From Marinobacter salexigens (GTDB taxonomy: Bacteria > Pseudomonadota > Gammaproteobacteria > Pseudomonadales > Oleiphilaceae), in NCBI RefSeq assembly GCF_002806945.1, contig NZ_NIHC01000001.1, positions 620,001 through 684,000 of the forward strand: a DNA stretch of 64,000 nucleotides. Reading direction: 5' to 3'. Position numbers and translations under genes: made by a program. Of the stretch, positions 47,568 to 55,917 are shown in pieces. How positions within the stretch are numbered: the first letter of the stretch is position 1; every line of letters begins with the position of its first letter. The notes under the pieces were generated by a model. The model worked only from the letters and a program-made list of their open reading frames with translations. It ran no database searches and was not told the DNA's origin.

Positions 47568-48302
47568 CTAGCCGCCAACATCTCCCCATAACCACTGGCA
47601 CAGGGTCATTGCAGCGACGGGCGCTGTTTCTGTTCTCAGAACCCTTGGGCCCAGTGCTACGGGTAAAAAACCTTCCTTTTCCGCAAGGGCAATTTCGTCT
47701 GCCGTCAGGCCACCTTCAGGGCCGATCATCAGGGCCAGGCTGCCAGGTTTGGATATGGAACTGAGGGATTGTTCAGTGCGGTGGTGCAGTACCAAGCGCA
47801 ACTCACAGATACGGCTGTGCTCCAGCCATTGTTCAATGGTCATAACCGGAAGAATCTCGGGTATGCGCGCCCGGCCGCATTGCTCTGCGGCGCTGATGGC
47901 AACCGATTGCCAGTGGCGCAGGCGTTTTTCCTCCCGGTCGCCTTTGAGTTTTACGTCGCAGCGCTCAGTTGTGAGGGGCACTATTTGGGTAACGCCCATC
48001 TCAACTGCTTTTTGAACGGCGTAATCCATTCGATCGCCCTTGGATAAGGTTTGGCCAAGGGTGATTTGAAGAGGCGATTCATTAGGGTTGGCAATTGGCG
48101 CGCCCACTAATACCTCTACGTGCTTCTTACCTGCTTCAGTAATGGTCGCCGGGTAATCCTGACCATCCCCGTTAAACAGTCTGAGCTCTTGCCCTGGCTG
48201 CATGCGCAACACCTTACCAACATGCTGGGCAGCGTTTTCGTCCAGACCCGCATGGTTGCCTTCGCTTAGTGGCGAATCGGTATAAATTCTGGGGATGCGC
48301 AT
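47568..48302 (-). CDS. rsmE: 16S rRNA m3U1498 methyltransferase RsmE
   Basis: The 244-residue SPOUT methyltransferase modifies U1498 of 16S rRNA. Typical motifs are MRIPRIYTD at the N-terminus, LGQTLSKGDRMDYAVQKA..MGV and the knotted SAM-binding region MIGPEGGLTADEI and LGPRVLRTETA. It follows bioA by 15 bp on the same strand, so the two genes probably form one operon. Confidence 0.95.
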   Translation of the reverse strand: MRIPRIYTDSPLSEGNHAGLDENAAQHVGKVLRMQPGQELRLFNGDGQDYPATITEAGKKHVEVLVGAPIANPNESPLQITLGQTLSKGDRMDYAVQKAVEMGVTQIVPLTTERCDVKLKGDREEKRLRHWQSVAISAAEQCGRARIPEILPVMTIEQWLEHSRICELRLVLHHRTEQSLSSISKPGSLALMIGPEGGLTADEIALAEKEGFLPVALGPRVLRTETAPVAAMTLCQWLWGDVGG

Positions 48303-48317
48303 GTGTGTTTACCTTGA

Positions 48318-49667
48318 TCAGTCCCTAACGGCTATGTTGATGCCTTCTGTCGCAACCTGGGCCAGATGGCGTATCTGATCTTCAGTAATGACGTAAGGCG
48401 GCATGAAGTAAACCACATTACCCAGGGGGCGAAGCAAGGCCTGGCGCGTGAGAGAGTGCTGATACACGCGAACACCCCGGCGTTCTTGCCAGGGGAAGGG
48501 TGTTTTCGAGGCTCTGTCTTTCACCATTTCAATTGCCAGAGTCATTCCGTGCTGGCGGATATCACCTACATTCGGGTGATCGGCCAGGTGAGCTACGGAA
48601 TCAGCCATGCAAGCCGAAAGTCTGCGGTTGTTCTCAATCACATTATCATCCCGGAAGATGTCCAGAGTGGCCAGCGCCACGGCGCAGCCGATGGGGTTGC
48701 CGGTGTAGCTGTGGCTGTGCAGGAACGCTTTCAGAGTTTCGTAATCATCGTAAAAGGCGTTATAAACGGTGTCTGTTGTTAGCACGACCGAGAGGGGAAG
48801 GTAGCCGGCGGTAAGGCCTTTAGATAAACACATGAAGTCTGGCGTAATGCCGGATTGCTCGCACGCAAACAGGGTGCCGGTGCGGCCAAAGCCCACGGCA
48901 ATCTCATCGGCAATCAAATGCACGCCATAGCGATCACAGGCTTCTCGCAACTTGGTGTGGTAAATCGGGTGATGCATGCGCATGCCACCGGCGCACTGGA
49001 TCAGCGGCTCCACCACAACGGCACAGATTTCATCGTGCTTTTCTTCAAGCAGCTTTTCCATTACTTCAAACTGACGCAGAGCATAGGCCTCGTCGGTTTC
49101 GCCTTCTTCCTTGTTGTAGGCATCGGGTGAAGGTGCGGTGATGACCTCCATAAGCAGGGGTTGATAGGTGTCCTTGTACAAAGCCACGTCGCCTAATGCT
49201 AAAGCTCCCAGGGTTTCACCGTGATAACTGTTGGCCAAATTCACAAAATTCTTCTTGTTGGGTTTGCCCTGGTTCTTCCAGAAATGAAAGCTCATTTTGA
49301 GGGCAGCTTCGATGGCTGATGATCCGTTGTCGGCGTAGAAGCATTTGTTGAGGCCTTCAGGGGTCACCTCAATCAGCCGCTCTGAAAGGTTAACCACGGG
49401 TTCGTGGGTGAAACCGGCAAGAATGACGTGTTCCAACTCACCAATCTGCTTCTGGATGGCTGCGTTGATTCTGGGGTTAGCGTGGCCGAACAGGTTAACC
49501 CACCAGGAACTGACTGCATCAATAAACCGGTTGTTTTCGAAATCCTCCAGCCAAACACCTTCACCACGCTTGATAGGCACAAGTGGCAGGGTTTCGTGGT
49601 CTTTCATCTGGGTGCAGGGGTGCCATACAGATTTGAGGCCGCGGGCGACAAGGTCGGCGTTACGCAT
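48318..49667 (-). CDS. bioA: Adenosylmethionine-8-amino-7-oxononanoate aminotransferase BioA
   Basis: BioA converts KAPA to DAPA in biotin synthesis, with SAM as amino donor. The 449-residue PLP enzyme has WHPCTQMKDHE near the N-terminus, HPYTGNPIGCA-like HSYTGNPIGCA, and the PLP lysine in LSKGLTAGYLPLSV. A palindrome resembling a BirA operator lies 50-81 bp upstream, so repression by biotin is likely. The other bio genes are not in the window. Confidence 0.95.
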   Translation of the reverse strand: MRNADLVARGLKSVWHPCTQMKDHETLPLVPIKRGEGVWLEDFENNRFIDAVSSWWVNLFGHANPRINAAIQKQIGELEHVILAGFTHEPVVNLSERLIEVTPEGLNKCFYADNGSSAIEAALKMSFHFWKNQGKPNKKNFVNLANSYHGETLGALALGDVALYKDTYQPLLMEVITAPSPDAYNKEEGETDEAYALRQFEVMEKLLEEKHDEICAVVVEPLIQCAGGMRMHHPIYHTKLREACDRYGVHLIADEIAVGFGRTGTLFACEQSGITPDFMCLSKGLTAGYLPLSVVLTTDTVYNAFYDDYETLKAFLHSHSYTGNPIGCAVALATLDIFRDDNVIENNRRLSACMADSVAHLADHPNVGDIRQHGMTLAIEMVKDRASKTPFPWQERRGVRVYQHSLTRQALLRPLGNVVYFMPPYVITEDQIRHLAQVATEGINIAVRD

Positions 49668-49716
49668 AGGGCGGGGCTCCAGTTAAAGCAGTAGTTCAAG
49701 AATCGTGAGTTATCGG

Positions 49717-49748
49717 CTGTTAACCGAAAGGGATAATACAGTTAACAG
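49717..49748. promoter_or_regulatory. BirA-like biotin operator upstream of bioA
   Basis: CTGTTAACC (49717-49725) and AGTTAACAG (49740-49748) are inverted arms with a 14-base spacer. They match the BirA consensus TTGTAAACC-N14/15-GGTTTACAA at 7/9 and 6/9 positions with the exact spacing. The site is 50-81 bp before bioA, as expected for repression by biotinyl-AMP-loaded BirA. Confidence 0.75.
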
Positions 49749-49852
49749 CGGCGACTGACTACTGTGCCAAACCTCATCGATTAATTGGCCAATGTGTGCA
49801 ATGGGATCTGCCCTGACAATCTCAAAAAAACAAATATAGAGGTGAGATTACT

Positions 49853-50341
49853 ATGGACGTTCAACTGACCCACCCGTATCAGGCAGGCCTTGAACAAGTG
49901 CTGGGAGCCTTCTTTAGCGAGGATCATATACTTGAGCGTAATGCCATACTGGGCGCCCGTAACGTGCGTGTGGCTGAGCTGGAACGGGATGATTCAACGG
50001 CAAAGGTGGTTGTTGAGCGACAAATGACAAGCTCCAGTGAGGTGTCGGGGTTTCTGTCTCACTTCCACCGTGAGTGGAATGAAGTCCGGCAGGAAGAACA
50101 CTGGTTTCGCAAAAGTGACGGCGAGTGGCACTGCGAGTTTCGGGTGCACGTGAACGGTGTGCCGGCGAAAATCAAAGGCATGATGCGGCTGGAAGGCACA
50201 GCAGAAGCTTGCACCAATCATGTAACCCTGAGCGTGCGCTGTGATGTGCCATTGCTGGGTAAAAAAATTGCGGCATTTCTGCGAGACGACTCACACGCCA
50301 AAATCGAACGTGAGTATGAAACCATACAGCAATTGCTATAA
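49853..50341 (+). CDS. DUF2505-like protein
   Basis: The 162-residue cytoplasmic protein has the START/polyketide-cyclase-like layout of DUF2505: YQAGLEQVLGAFFSEDHI near the start, VVVERQMTSSSEVSGFLSHF, and a long C-terminal helix. The start follows GAGGTG. No function is known. It diverges from bioA and is followed after 38 bp by the PAAR effector, but the relation between the two is unclear. Confidence 0.75.
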   Translation: MDVQLTHPYQAGLEQVLGAFFSEDHILERNAILGARNVRVAELERDDSTAKVVVERQMTSSSEVSGFLSHFHREWNEVRQEEHWFRKSDGEWHCEFRVHVNGVPAKIKGMMRLEGTAEACTNHVTLSVRCDVPLLGKKIAAFLRDDSHAKIEREYETIQQLL

Positions 50342-50379
50342 TGCGCGATCACGGATGAACACAACGCAAAGGATGCGGT

Positions 50380-51606
50380 ATGAGCAAACCAGTAGTGCTT
50401 CTCGGAGACTTGGGCTCTGATCACCAGGGCTTCCCTCCCACACCGGTACTAGCCGGCTCCCCCGATGTGCTGATAGATGGCAAACCCGTCGCCCGAGTAG
50501 GCGACCCACTAGCTCCTCACTCCAAACCGAAACATCCTCCACACCCCCGGGCTATTGCAGCCGGTTCTGGCACTGTGCTGGTTAATGGTATACCTGCTGC
50601 TGTGACGGGTAGTGCTATTACCTGTGGTGGGGTGGCGATTGGCACTGGTTCGGTGGTTATTGGTGATTCTCATACGCCAGCGGCTTTTTCTGGAGCATCG
50701 TCTGCGCTTAAAGGACCGGATCGTGCATTGATGGAAATCGGTACTTCTGGCGAGAAACAGGTGTCCTCTGAGTCAGCTCGGTGGTCGGAAAGGAAAACAG
50801 GCGCGGTGGACGTCCCAGGTTTCGCCTCAAAGTTGCAGGTAACAGGGTCATCAGAGCAAACCGATGGTTTCCGCGGCGGACAGCTGGAGGGTGCAGCGAC
50901 CAGTAAGTCTGGCGCCTCGACAGATGACGAACTCTTCGAGCGAGCTATTCGAGCTCTAGAAGCAGAGGTTGCCAATATCGGAGCTCACGCTACGGTCGAT
51001 GGGCAAACTCGACAAGCGTATGCACGCCAAATCGGAGAAATGGCTGAAGAACTTCGAGCTCAGGCTCGATCTGGGCACATTAGCTGGAAGCAAGCTGCCG
51101 AACAGGCAGAGGAGGCCCGAAACCTGATCATGGACATTATCCGGAATCGTAGCACTCCTGTCGGACGGGCCCTTGCTCAGCAGATTAAAAGCGAAGGAAA
51201 AACACTGAATGAGCTGGTTGGTCGAAAGACAAGACAGCTCTTTGGCTCGAATGCCAGCTTCCCGTTTTTGGACTCATCGCAGAAGCAGGCAGTTTATGGG
51301 GCGATAGTTGAATCGGCAGGGAAGTCGAATCCGAAAGTATCGGCGACCATGAAGCGACTTTCTCATGCAGGAAAAGGACTTATCATTTTGTCTCTGGGAC
51401 TTTCGGTCTACAGAATCGCTGTCGCGGATGATCGGGTGGAGGCCGCTGCAGAAGAGGCCGCGATTACCAGCGCGGGTGTAGGTGGAGGCATTGCAGGAGG
51501 TGCAATTGCTGGACTCGCCTGCGGCCCTGGTGCGCCGATTTGCGTAGGTGTCGGAGCTTTTGTTGGCGGCGGGTTGGCTGCTTTTGGCGTAAGCGTTTTC
51601 TGGTGA
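50380..51606 (+). CDS. PAAR-domain type VI secretion effector with glycine-zipper C-terminus
   Basis: The 408-residue protein starts with a PAAR spike-tip domain (about residues 1-100; GKPVARVGDPLAPHSKPK, SAITCGGVAIGTGS). The middle (100-190) is low-complexity and polar. The C-terminal 190 residues form helices and end in a glycine-rich membrane-like segment (GVGGGIAGGAIAGLACG, then VGVGAFVGGGLAAFGV). PAAR domains sit on VgrG tips of T6SS; glycine-zipper tails occur in pore-forming effectors. So a membrane-damaging toxin is inferred. No vgrG or T6SS core gene is in the window. The next gene is a probable immunity protein. Confidence 0.82.
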   Translation: MSKPVVLLGDLGSDHQGFPPTPVLAGSPDVLIDGKPVARVGDPLAPHSKPKHPPHPRAIAAGSGTVLVNGIPAAVTGSAITCGGVAIGTGSVVIGDSHTPAAFSGASSALKGPDRALMEIGTSGEKQVSSESARWSERKTGAVDVPGFASKLQVTGSSEQTDGFRGGQLEGAATSKSGASTDDELFERAIRALEAEVANIGAHATVDGQTRQAYARQIGEMAEELRAQARSGHISWKQAAEQAEEARNLIMDIIRNRSTPVGRALAQQIKSEGKTLNELVGRKTRQLFGSNASFPFLDSSQKQAVYGAIVESAGKSNPKVSATMKRLSHAGKGLIILSLGLSVYRIAVADDRVEAAAEEAAITSAGVGGGIAGGAIAGLACGPGAPICVGVGAFVGGGLAAFGVSVFW

Positions 51607-51616
51607 GGGGGTTATT

Positions 51617-52075
51617 GTGAGGCAGTTACTCCGCGAGGACGTTGAGCTTATTCTAGCCAGTAAAGCTACGGAGACCCGCTTGGCAACAAGCCTTGTTAAA
51701 ATTGGGGCTGGCATAACCGGAGAGCCGGTTGAAGGCGCGGTACTGGAGGCATGCGTTCAACAAGGTGAGCATTACATTGTCTTCCTTACGGCTGGTATTC
51801 CATATGAGGATTCGTTGCATATTCATTTGCTGGATAGTGATCTCTTACACCGGGACAGTGTGATGCTAGCTGCCGCGTACACGACTGGCAATTTTCGAAA
51901 CCTGATCCTTGAGGAAGGGGGAGCCCTTTCCTTCGAGTTCTTTGGGAGCAGACTATGGACAGTATCTGTTCTTTCAGAAAAGCGGCTGCGTATACCGTAT
52001 CTCTCGGGACCCTCCGGTGTGTCTTGGAGTAAAGGCCTTTTTCATCAACTGGATATACGAAGTAGCCGCAACTAA
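51617..52075 (+). CDS. Probable immunity protein for the PAAR effector
   Basis: The 152-residue protein starts with GTG at 51617, just after GAGGGG, and begins 10 bp after the effector stop. It lacks a signal peptide and clear membrane helices. It has mixed strands such as ALSFEFFGSRLWTVSVLSEKR. The assignment rests on the strict effector-immunity gene order, since I do not recognise the family. An unrelated accessory protein is possible. Confidence 0.6.
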   Translation: MRQLLREDVELILASKATETRLATSLVKIGAGITGEPVEGAVLEACVQQGEHYIVFLTAGIPYEDSLHIHLLDSDLLHRDSVMLAAAYTTGNFRNLILEEGGALSFEFFGSRLWTVSVLSEKRLRIPYLSGPSGVSWSKGLFHQLDIRSSRN

Positions 52076-52117
52076 CTTGCTGAAGGTTAAGGTTTGACAG
52101 GGGGATTCGAAAAATCT

Positions 52118-52276
52118 ATGAGTACATGGTTTGATCGTTATCCCATGCCAGCATACCGGCATTATTTTATAGTAGGTTTTTCTGGCAATGAGTGTGTGGT
52201 CGTTTTCCATATGCCGGAACCTGCCAATCAGACTGCTTTCCGTGATGTCTGTTTTGGGCCAATGGACAGTGATTAG
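52118..52276 (+). CDS. Small hypothetical protein, possibly truncated
   Basis: The 52-residue frame starts at ATG 52118, with only a weak ribosome site, and has one possible beta/hydrophobic segment (HYFIVGFSGNECVVVFHMPE). It lies 42 bp after the immunity-like gene on the same strand. It may be a remnant of an immunity duplicate or a chance frame. Coding potential is uncertain. Confidence 0.3.
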   Translation: MSTWFDRYPMPAYRHYFIVGFSGNECVVVFHMPEPANQTAFRDVCFGPMDSD

Positions 52277-52317
52277 GATTTCCGTAGTAGAAACCAAAGA
52301 GGCAAGGAGGCTTCAAA

Positions 52318-52494
52318 ATGATTATCAGAACTATTCTCAACTTTTCTGGCTTGTACGCAGCCATTCAGTTACTTGCAGTCACAATTACTCATGTGATCAA
52401 TCTCGAAATCCCATCTGGCGCCCACCCGTTCGGAAAAGCTGCACGTCGTCACTTGTTGAAAGTACAAACAAAGAAGGCAAGCGCCGTAGTCTGA
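52318..52494 (+). CDS. Small membrane protein of 58 residues
   Basis: This 58-codon frame starts at ATG 52318 after a perfect AAGGAGG and ends at TGA 52492-52494. Residues 8-27 could form one membrane helix and the rest is basic (RRHLLKVQTKK). A rho-independent terminator starts 11 bp after the stop, which supports expression. Family unknown. It may belong with the effector cluster. Confidence 0.55.
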   Translation: MIIRTILNFSGLYAAIQLLAVTITHVINLEIPSGAHPFGKAARRHLLKVQTKKASAVV

Positions 52495-52504
52495 CCCAAA
52501 GAAT

Positions 52505-52526
52505 AAAGCCCCCGATCGGGGGCTTT
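52505..52526. terminator. Rho-independent terminator, probably bidirectional
   Basis: AAAGCCCCC and GGGGGCTTT form a nine-base stem around GATC, followed by TATTGTT on the plus strand and preceded by ATA-rich sequence. It lies between the convergent 58-residue gene and the ABC-transporter ATPase gene, so it can serve both strands. Confidence 0.85.
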
Positions 52527-52537
52527 ATTGTTATGGC

Positions 52538-53284
52538 CTAGCGCACCAACACCCTCGATAAAAACGCCTGAGTGCGTTCGTTCTGGGGATTATCAAACAC
52601 ATCGTCTGGCTTGCCTTCCTCTACAATCTGGCCTTCGTGAATGTAGATCACCCGGTCGGCTACTTCCCGGGCGAAGCCCATTTCGTGAGTGACCACCATC
52701 ATGGTCATGCCTTCTTTTGCCAGTTCGCGCATTACGTCGAGCACTTCACCGATCATTTCCGGGTCCAGCGCTGAAGTAGGCTCGTCGAACAGCATCAGCC
52801 GTGGTTCCATGGCCAATGCTCGGGCGATAGCGACACGTTGTTGCTGGCCACCGGAAAGCTGGCTGGGGTATTTGTCAGCCTGGCTGCCAATGCCCACTCG
52901 TTCTAACAGGCGCTCTGCCGTGGCGTTGGCAACAACTTGAGAGGTGCTTTTCACTTTCATGGGCGCCAGCATGATGTTCTTTTTCACCGTGAGGTGAGGG
53001 AACAAGTTGAACTGCTGGAACACCATACCCACTTCTTTGCGAATTTCCGCAAGAGCTTGCTGATTGCCGCCTTTCGGAGCAAGCGCTTGGCCATCGACTT
53101 CCAGGCGGCCAGATTCAAACTCTTCAAGGCCGTTCACACAGCGAATAAGTGTGGATTTGCCGGAGCCGCTGGCGCCGATAATCACCACTACTTCGCCTTG
53201 CTCTACGGACAATTCGATATCTTTAAGGACATGCAGCTTGCCGAAGTACTTGTTCATGCCCTTCATTTGTACAATCTGAGTCAT
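52538..53284 (-). CDS. Polar amino-acid ABC transporter ATPase (GlnQ-like)
   Basis: The 248-residue ATPase has Walker [11 protein letters not shown] near residue 37, the signature [15 protein letters not shown], Walker [16 protein letters not shown] and the switch [13 protein letters not shown]. It is closest to GlnQ/HisP-type ATPases for polar amino acids. It follows the permease gene by 13 bp, completing an operon of binding protein, permease and ATPase. Confidence 0.93.
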   Translation of the reverse strand: MTQIVQMKGMNKYFGKLHVLKDIELSVEQGEVVVIIGASGSGKSTLIRCVNGLEEFESGRLEVDGQALAPKGGNQQALAEIRKEVGMVFQQFNLFPHLTVKKNIMLAPMKVKSTSQVVANATAERLLERVGIGSQADKYPSQLSGGQQQRVAIARALAMEPRLMLFDEPTSALDPEMIGEVLDVMRELAKEGMTMMVVTHEMGFAREVADRVIYIHEGQIVEEGKPDDVFDNPQNERTQAFLSRVLVR

Positions 53285-53297
53285 GGGTCAGGTTCCT

Positions 53298-53969
53298 TCA
53301 GACAGAGGCCAGTCCGCGCCTTTCAACCAGGCGGAGAATCAGGGACAGGGAGAGGGTGATGGCCAGATACATAACCGCGACCACAAAATACACCTCAAAG
53401 GCGGTGAAGGTGCTGGCAATGTAAACCTGGCCCTGACGAACCAGTTCGCCCACGCCAATAACTGAGAACAAAGATGTGTCCTTGATGCTTACAATGGCCT
53501 GGTTGCCAAGCGGCGGAATCATGCGCCGGAAGGCTTGTGGCCAGATGATTGACCAGAATGTCTGAGTGCGGGACAAGCCCAGAGAAAGCCCGGCTTCTGA
53601 CTGGCCTTTATCGATGGACTGAACGCCACCGCGTACCACTTCAGAAATGTAAGCGCCGGAGTTCAGCGCAATCGCGGCGATACCCGCGGTAAGAGGGTCG
53701 ATAGGGCCTCCGATCAGATCTGGCAGGCCGTAAAAAATAAACAGGACCTGTACAAGAATCGGGGTGCCTCGGAAGATTTCGATATAGGCTGTTGCAGGCC
53801 ATTTCAGAAACCATTTTTTGTTGATGCTCAGCAAGCCAAAAATGATACCCAAGGCAAAGCCAATCAATAGGCCGCCAAAGGAAATCATCAGAGTGTAGGG
53901 AATCCCCTTGATAAGGAAGGGAATAGAGTTGATGGCTGCTTGCCAGTCGAATTGGAACTGGGATTCCAC
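53298..53969 (-). CDS. Polar amino-acid ABC transporter permease (GlnP-like)
   Basis: The 223-residue membrane protein has five predicted helices and the EAA motif segment (EVVRGGVQSIDKGQSEAGLSLGLS). It begins with a short cytoplasmic N-terminus. It sits between the binding-protein and ATPase genes. A single permease subunit suggests a homodimer. The ATG start is at 53969. Confidence 0.93.
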   Translation of the reverse strand: MESQFQFDWQAAINSIPFLIKGIPYTLMISFGGLLIGFALGIIFGLLSINKKWFLKWPATAYIEIFRGTPILVQVLFIFYGLPDLIGGPIDPLTAGIAAIALNSGAYISEVVRGGVQSIDKGQSEAGLSLGLSRTQTFWSIIWPQAFRRMIPPLGNQAIVSIKDTSLFSVIGVGELVRQGQVYIASTFTAFEVYFVVAVMYLAITLSLSLILRLVERRGLASV

Positions 53970-54059
53970 AGTGTGCGTCTCCGCAGGGGTTGGGGTCAGA
54001 AGTCGCCGGAGCTGTTAGCCCCGGCGCTACATAACAAAGGGCCGGTGGGCCCTTGGTCT

Positions 54060-54818
54060 TTACTTGCCTTCCGGCATTGGACCAAACCATTTTTCGTAAA
54101 TGGTTTTGTAGGTTCCGTCTTCTTTCATTGAAGCGAGGGCTTCATTTACCTCGTCAACCCACTCACTACCGTCTTTCAGCGCGATGCCATACTGCTGGCC
54201 TTCGTAGAGCTTACCAACGGTTTTAACCTTACCTTTGCCTTTTGTACTGGCGAAATAGCCAACGTTCGGGGCGTCGTAGAATACTGCATCTACTGCACCC
54301 GACATCAATGCCATGTACATGTCCGAGCTGCCTGGATAGGGCGTGACGCCATCGTTTTTATCCAGGTTTTTCTTCAGGAAATCGTAACTGGTGCTGCCAA
54401 TCTTGGAGCCAACTTTCAGGCCTTCAAGGTCAGAGATTTCTGTTACGTCGTTGTTGTTCTGGCGAATCAGGATTCTCAGGCCAGAATCGTAATACGGGTC
54501 GGAGAAATCAACGATTTTTTCCCGTTCTTCAGTAATGGTAATGCCGGCAATGGCGATATCCACGTTACCCGTTTGCAGGGCAGGAATAATGCCGTTGAAA
54601 TCCATGGTGTTGAGCTTGTAATCAAAGCCAGCGCGCTCAGCGACTTCGGCAATGATTTCCATGTCAAACCCGATCATTTCACCGGTTTCCTGGTCCATCA
54701 TTTCAAAGGGAACAAAGCTGGGGTCGGTAACCACCCGCAGGGTTTCAGCGCTTACGCTGCTGGCAGCGATGGTAAGAGCCAGGCCTGCACCCAGTGTTTT
54801 CAGCCATTTCGTGCTCAT
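54060..54818 (-). CDS. Periplasmic glutamine-type binding protein
   Basis: The 252-residue precursor has a signal peptide (residues 1-24, ending SVSAE). Typical family features are VVTDPSFVPFEMMD and MIGFDMEIIAEVAERAG, followed by the ligand-binding strands AIAGITITEEREKIVDFSDPYY. It resembles GlnH, but arginine, histidine or glutamate binding cannot be excluded. It is the first gene of the operon, 90 bp before the permease, with AGGAG-type upstream sequence. Confidence 0.92.
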   Translation of the reverse strand: MSTKWLKTLGAGLALTIAASSVSAETLRVVTDPSFVPFEMMDQETGEMIGFDMEIIAEVAERAGFDYKLNTMDFNGIIPALQTGNVDIAIAGITITEEREKIVDFSDPYYDSGLRILIRQNNNDVTEISDLEGLKVGSKIGSTSYDFLKKNLDKNDGVTPYPGSSDMYMALMSGAVDAVFYDAPNVGYFASTKGKGKVKTVGKLYEGQQYGIALKDGSEWVDEVNEALASMKEDGTYKTIYEKWFGPMPEGK

Positions 54819-54985
54819 GCTTTCTCCTTTCTTTCTTATTGAGGCTCCATTTGCCCGATAAGGCAGGCCGGGTGGTTCACTGTTGATGACCGTGACCCCA
54901 GGGGAGCATTAGTGGAACTGCATCACGTACACTTTAGACTATGACTCAGGTGAGCGCCGAAAATCAAATGCTTGGAGAGGAAAAC

Positions 54986-55008
54986 ACCCTCTCCGCGAGC
55001 GGGAGAGG
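54986..55008. repeat. Single copy of the CCCTCTCC hairpin repeat family
   Basis: CCCTCTCC (54986-54993) pairs with GGAGAGGG (55001-55008) around GCGAGCG, and flanking GGGGTGGGG continues as in the repeat at 9590-9734. It lies 28 bp after the metF stop, on the side where metF transcripts end, so it may also serve as an mRNA end structure. Confidence 0.7.
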
Positions 55009-55035
55009 GGTGGGGCCAAAGGTGAGCGGGAAACC

Positions 55036-55905
55036 TCAGAAAGAGATTCTTTCCCGCTCACCGATACCCAGGTTTTTCCAGATGCTGATACTTGGCTCAG
55101 CCTGGTTCAGAGTATAAAAGTGCAACCCCGGTGCGCCAGCTTTCAGTAACTTCTCACACATTCCGGTAACCACTTCCTCACCGAATTTGAGAATGCTTTC
55201 TTTGTCGTCACCGTAAGCTTCTAACTGCTTCCGAATCCAGCGAGGTATTTCCGCACCGCACATGTCAGAGAAACGCACCAGGCTAGAGAAGTTCACGATG
55301 GGCATAATGCCAGGCACCACCGGAATGGTGACCCCTAGCTGCTCAAGTCGATCGATGAAATAAAAGTAACTGTCCGGGTTGAAGAAGTACTGGGTTATGG
55401 CACTGTTGGCACCAGCCTCCACCTTACGGGCGAAGTTTTTCAGATCTTCTTCAGCGTTACGGGCCTGCGGATGAAACTCCGGATAGGCCGCGACTTCCAG
55501 GTTGAAGTGATCGCCACTGTGCTCGCGGATAAACTCAACCAGTTCGTTGGCATAGCGCATCTCGCCGGATGCACCCATGCCGGAAGGCATGTCACCGCGA
55601 AGGGCGACAATCCGGTTGATGCCGTTCTCTTTATACACATCCAGCAGTTCCGCAATCTCTGCCCGCGTACCACCGACGCAGGAGAGATGTGGCGCTGTGG
55701 AAATGCCCTGCTTGTGGAGGTTGAGCACGGTTTCAATGGTGCGGTCCCGGGTGGAACCGCCCGCGCCGAAGGTGACCGAGAAAAAATCCGGGTTCACCTC
55801 GGCAAGCTGGTTGCGCACAACCTGGAGTTTTTCCTTGCCCAAGTCGGTCTTGGGCGGGAAAAACTCAAAGCTGAAGCGGCGTTTGAATTGCTTCTGGGAT
55901 TGCAT
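55036..55905 (-). CDS. metF: Methylenetetrahydrofolate reductase MetF
   Basis: MetF reduces 5,10-methylene-THF to 5-methyl-THF for methionine synthesis. The 289-residue protein has SFEFFPPKTDLGKEKL near the N-terminus, with the conserved Glu, and THxSxVGG-like HLSCVGGTRAEI and ALRGD. It is the last gene of metK-ahcY-metF, 12 bp after ahcY. The operon regenerates methionine and SAM. Confidence 0.95.
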   Translation of the reverse strand: MQSQKQFKRRFSFEFFPPKTDLGKEKLQVVRNQLAEVNPDFFSVTFGAGGSTRDRTIETVLNLHKQGISTAPHLSCVGGTRAEIAELLDVYKENGINRIVALRGDMPSGMGASGEMRYANELVEFIREHSGDHFNLEVAAYPEFHPQARNAEEDLKNFARKVEAGANSAITQYFFNPDSYFYFIDRLEQLGVTIPVVPGIMPIVNFSSLVRFSDMCGAEIPRWIRKQLEAYGDDKESILKFGEEVVTGMCEKLLKAGAPGLHFYTLNQAEPSISIWKNLGIGERERISF

Positions 55906-55917
55906 CTTGTTACCCGA

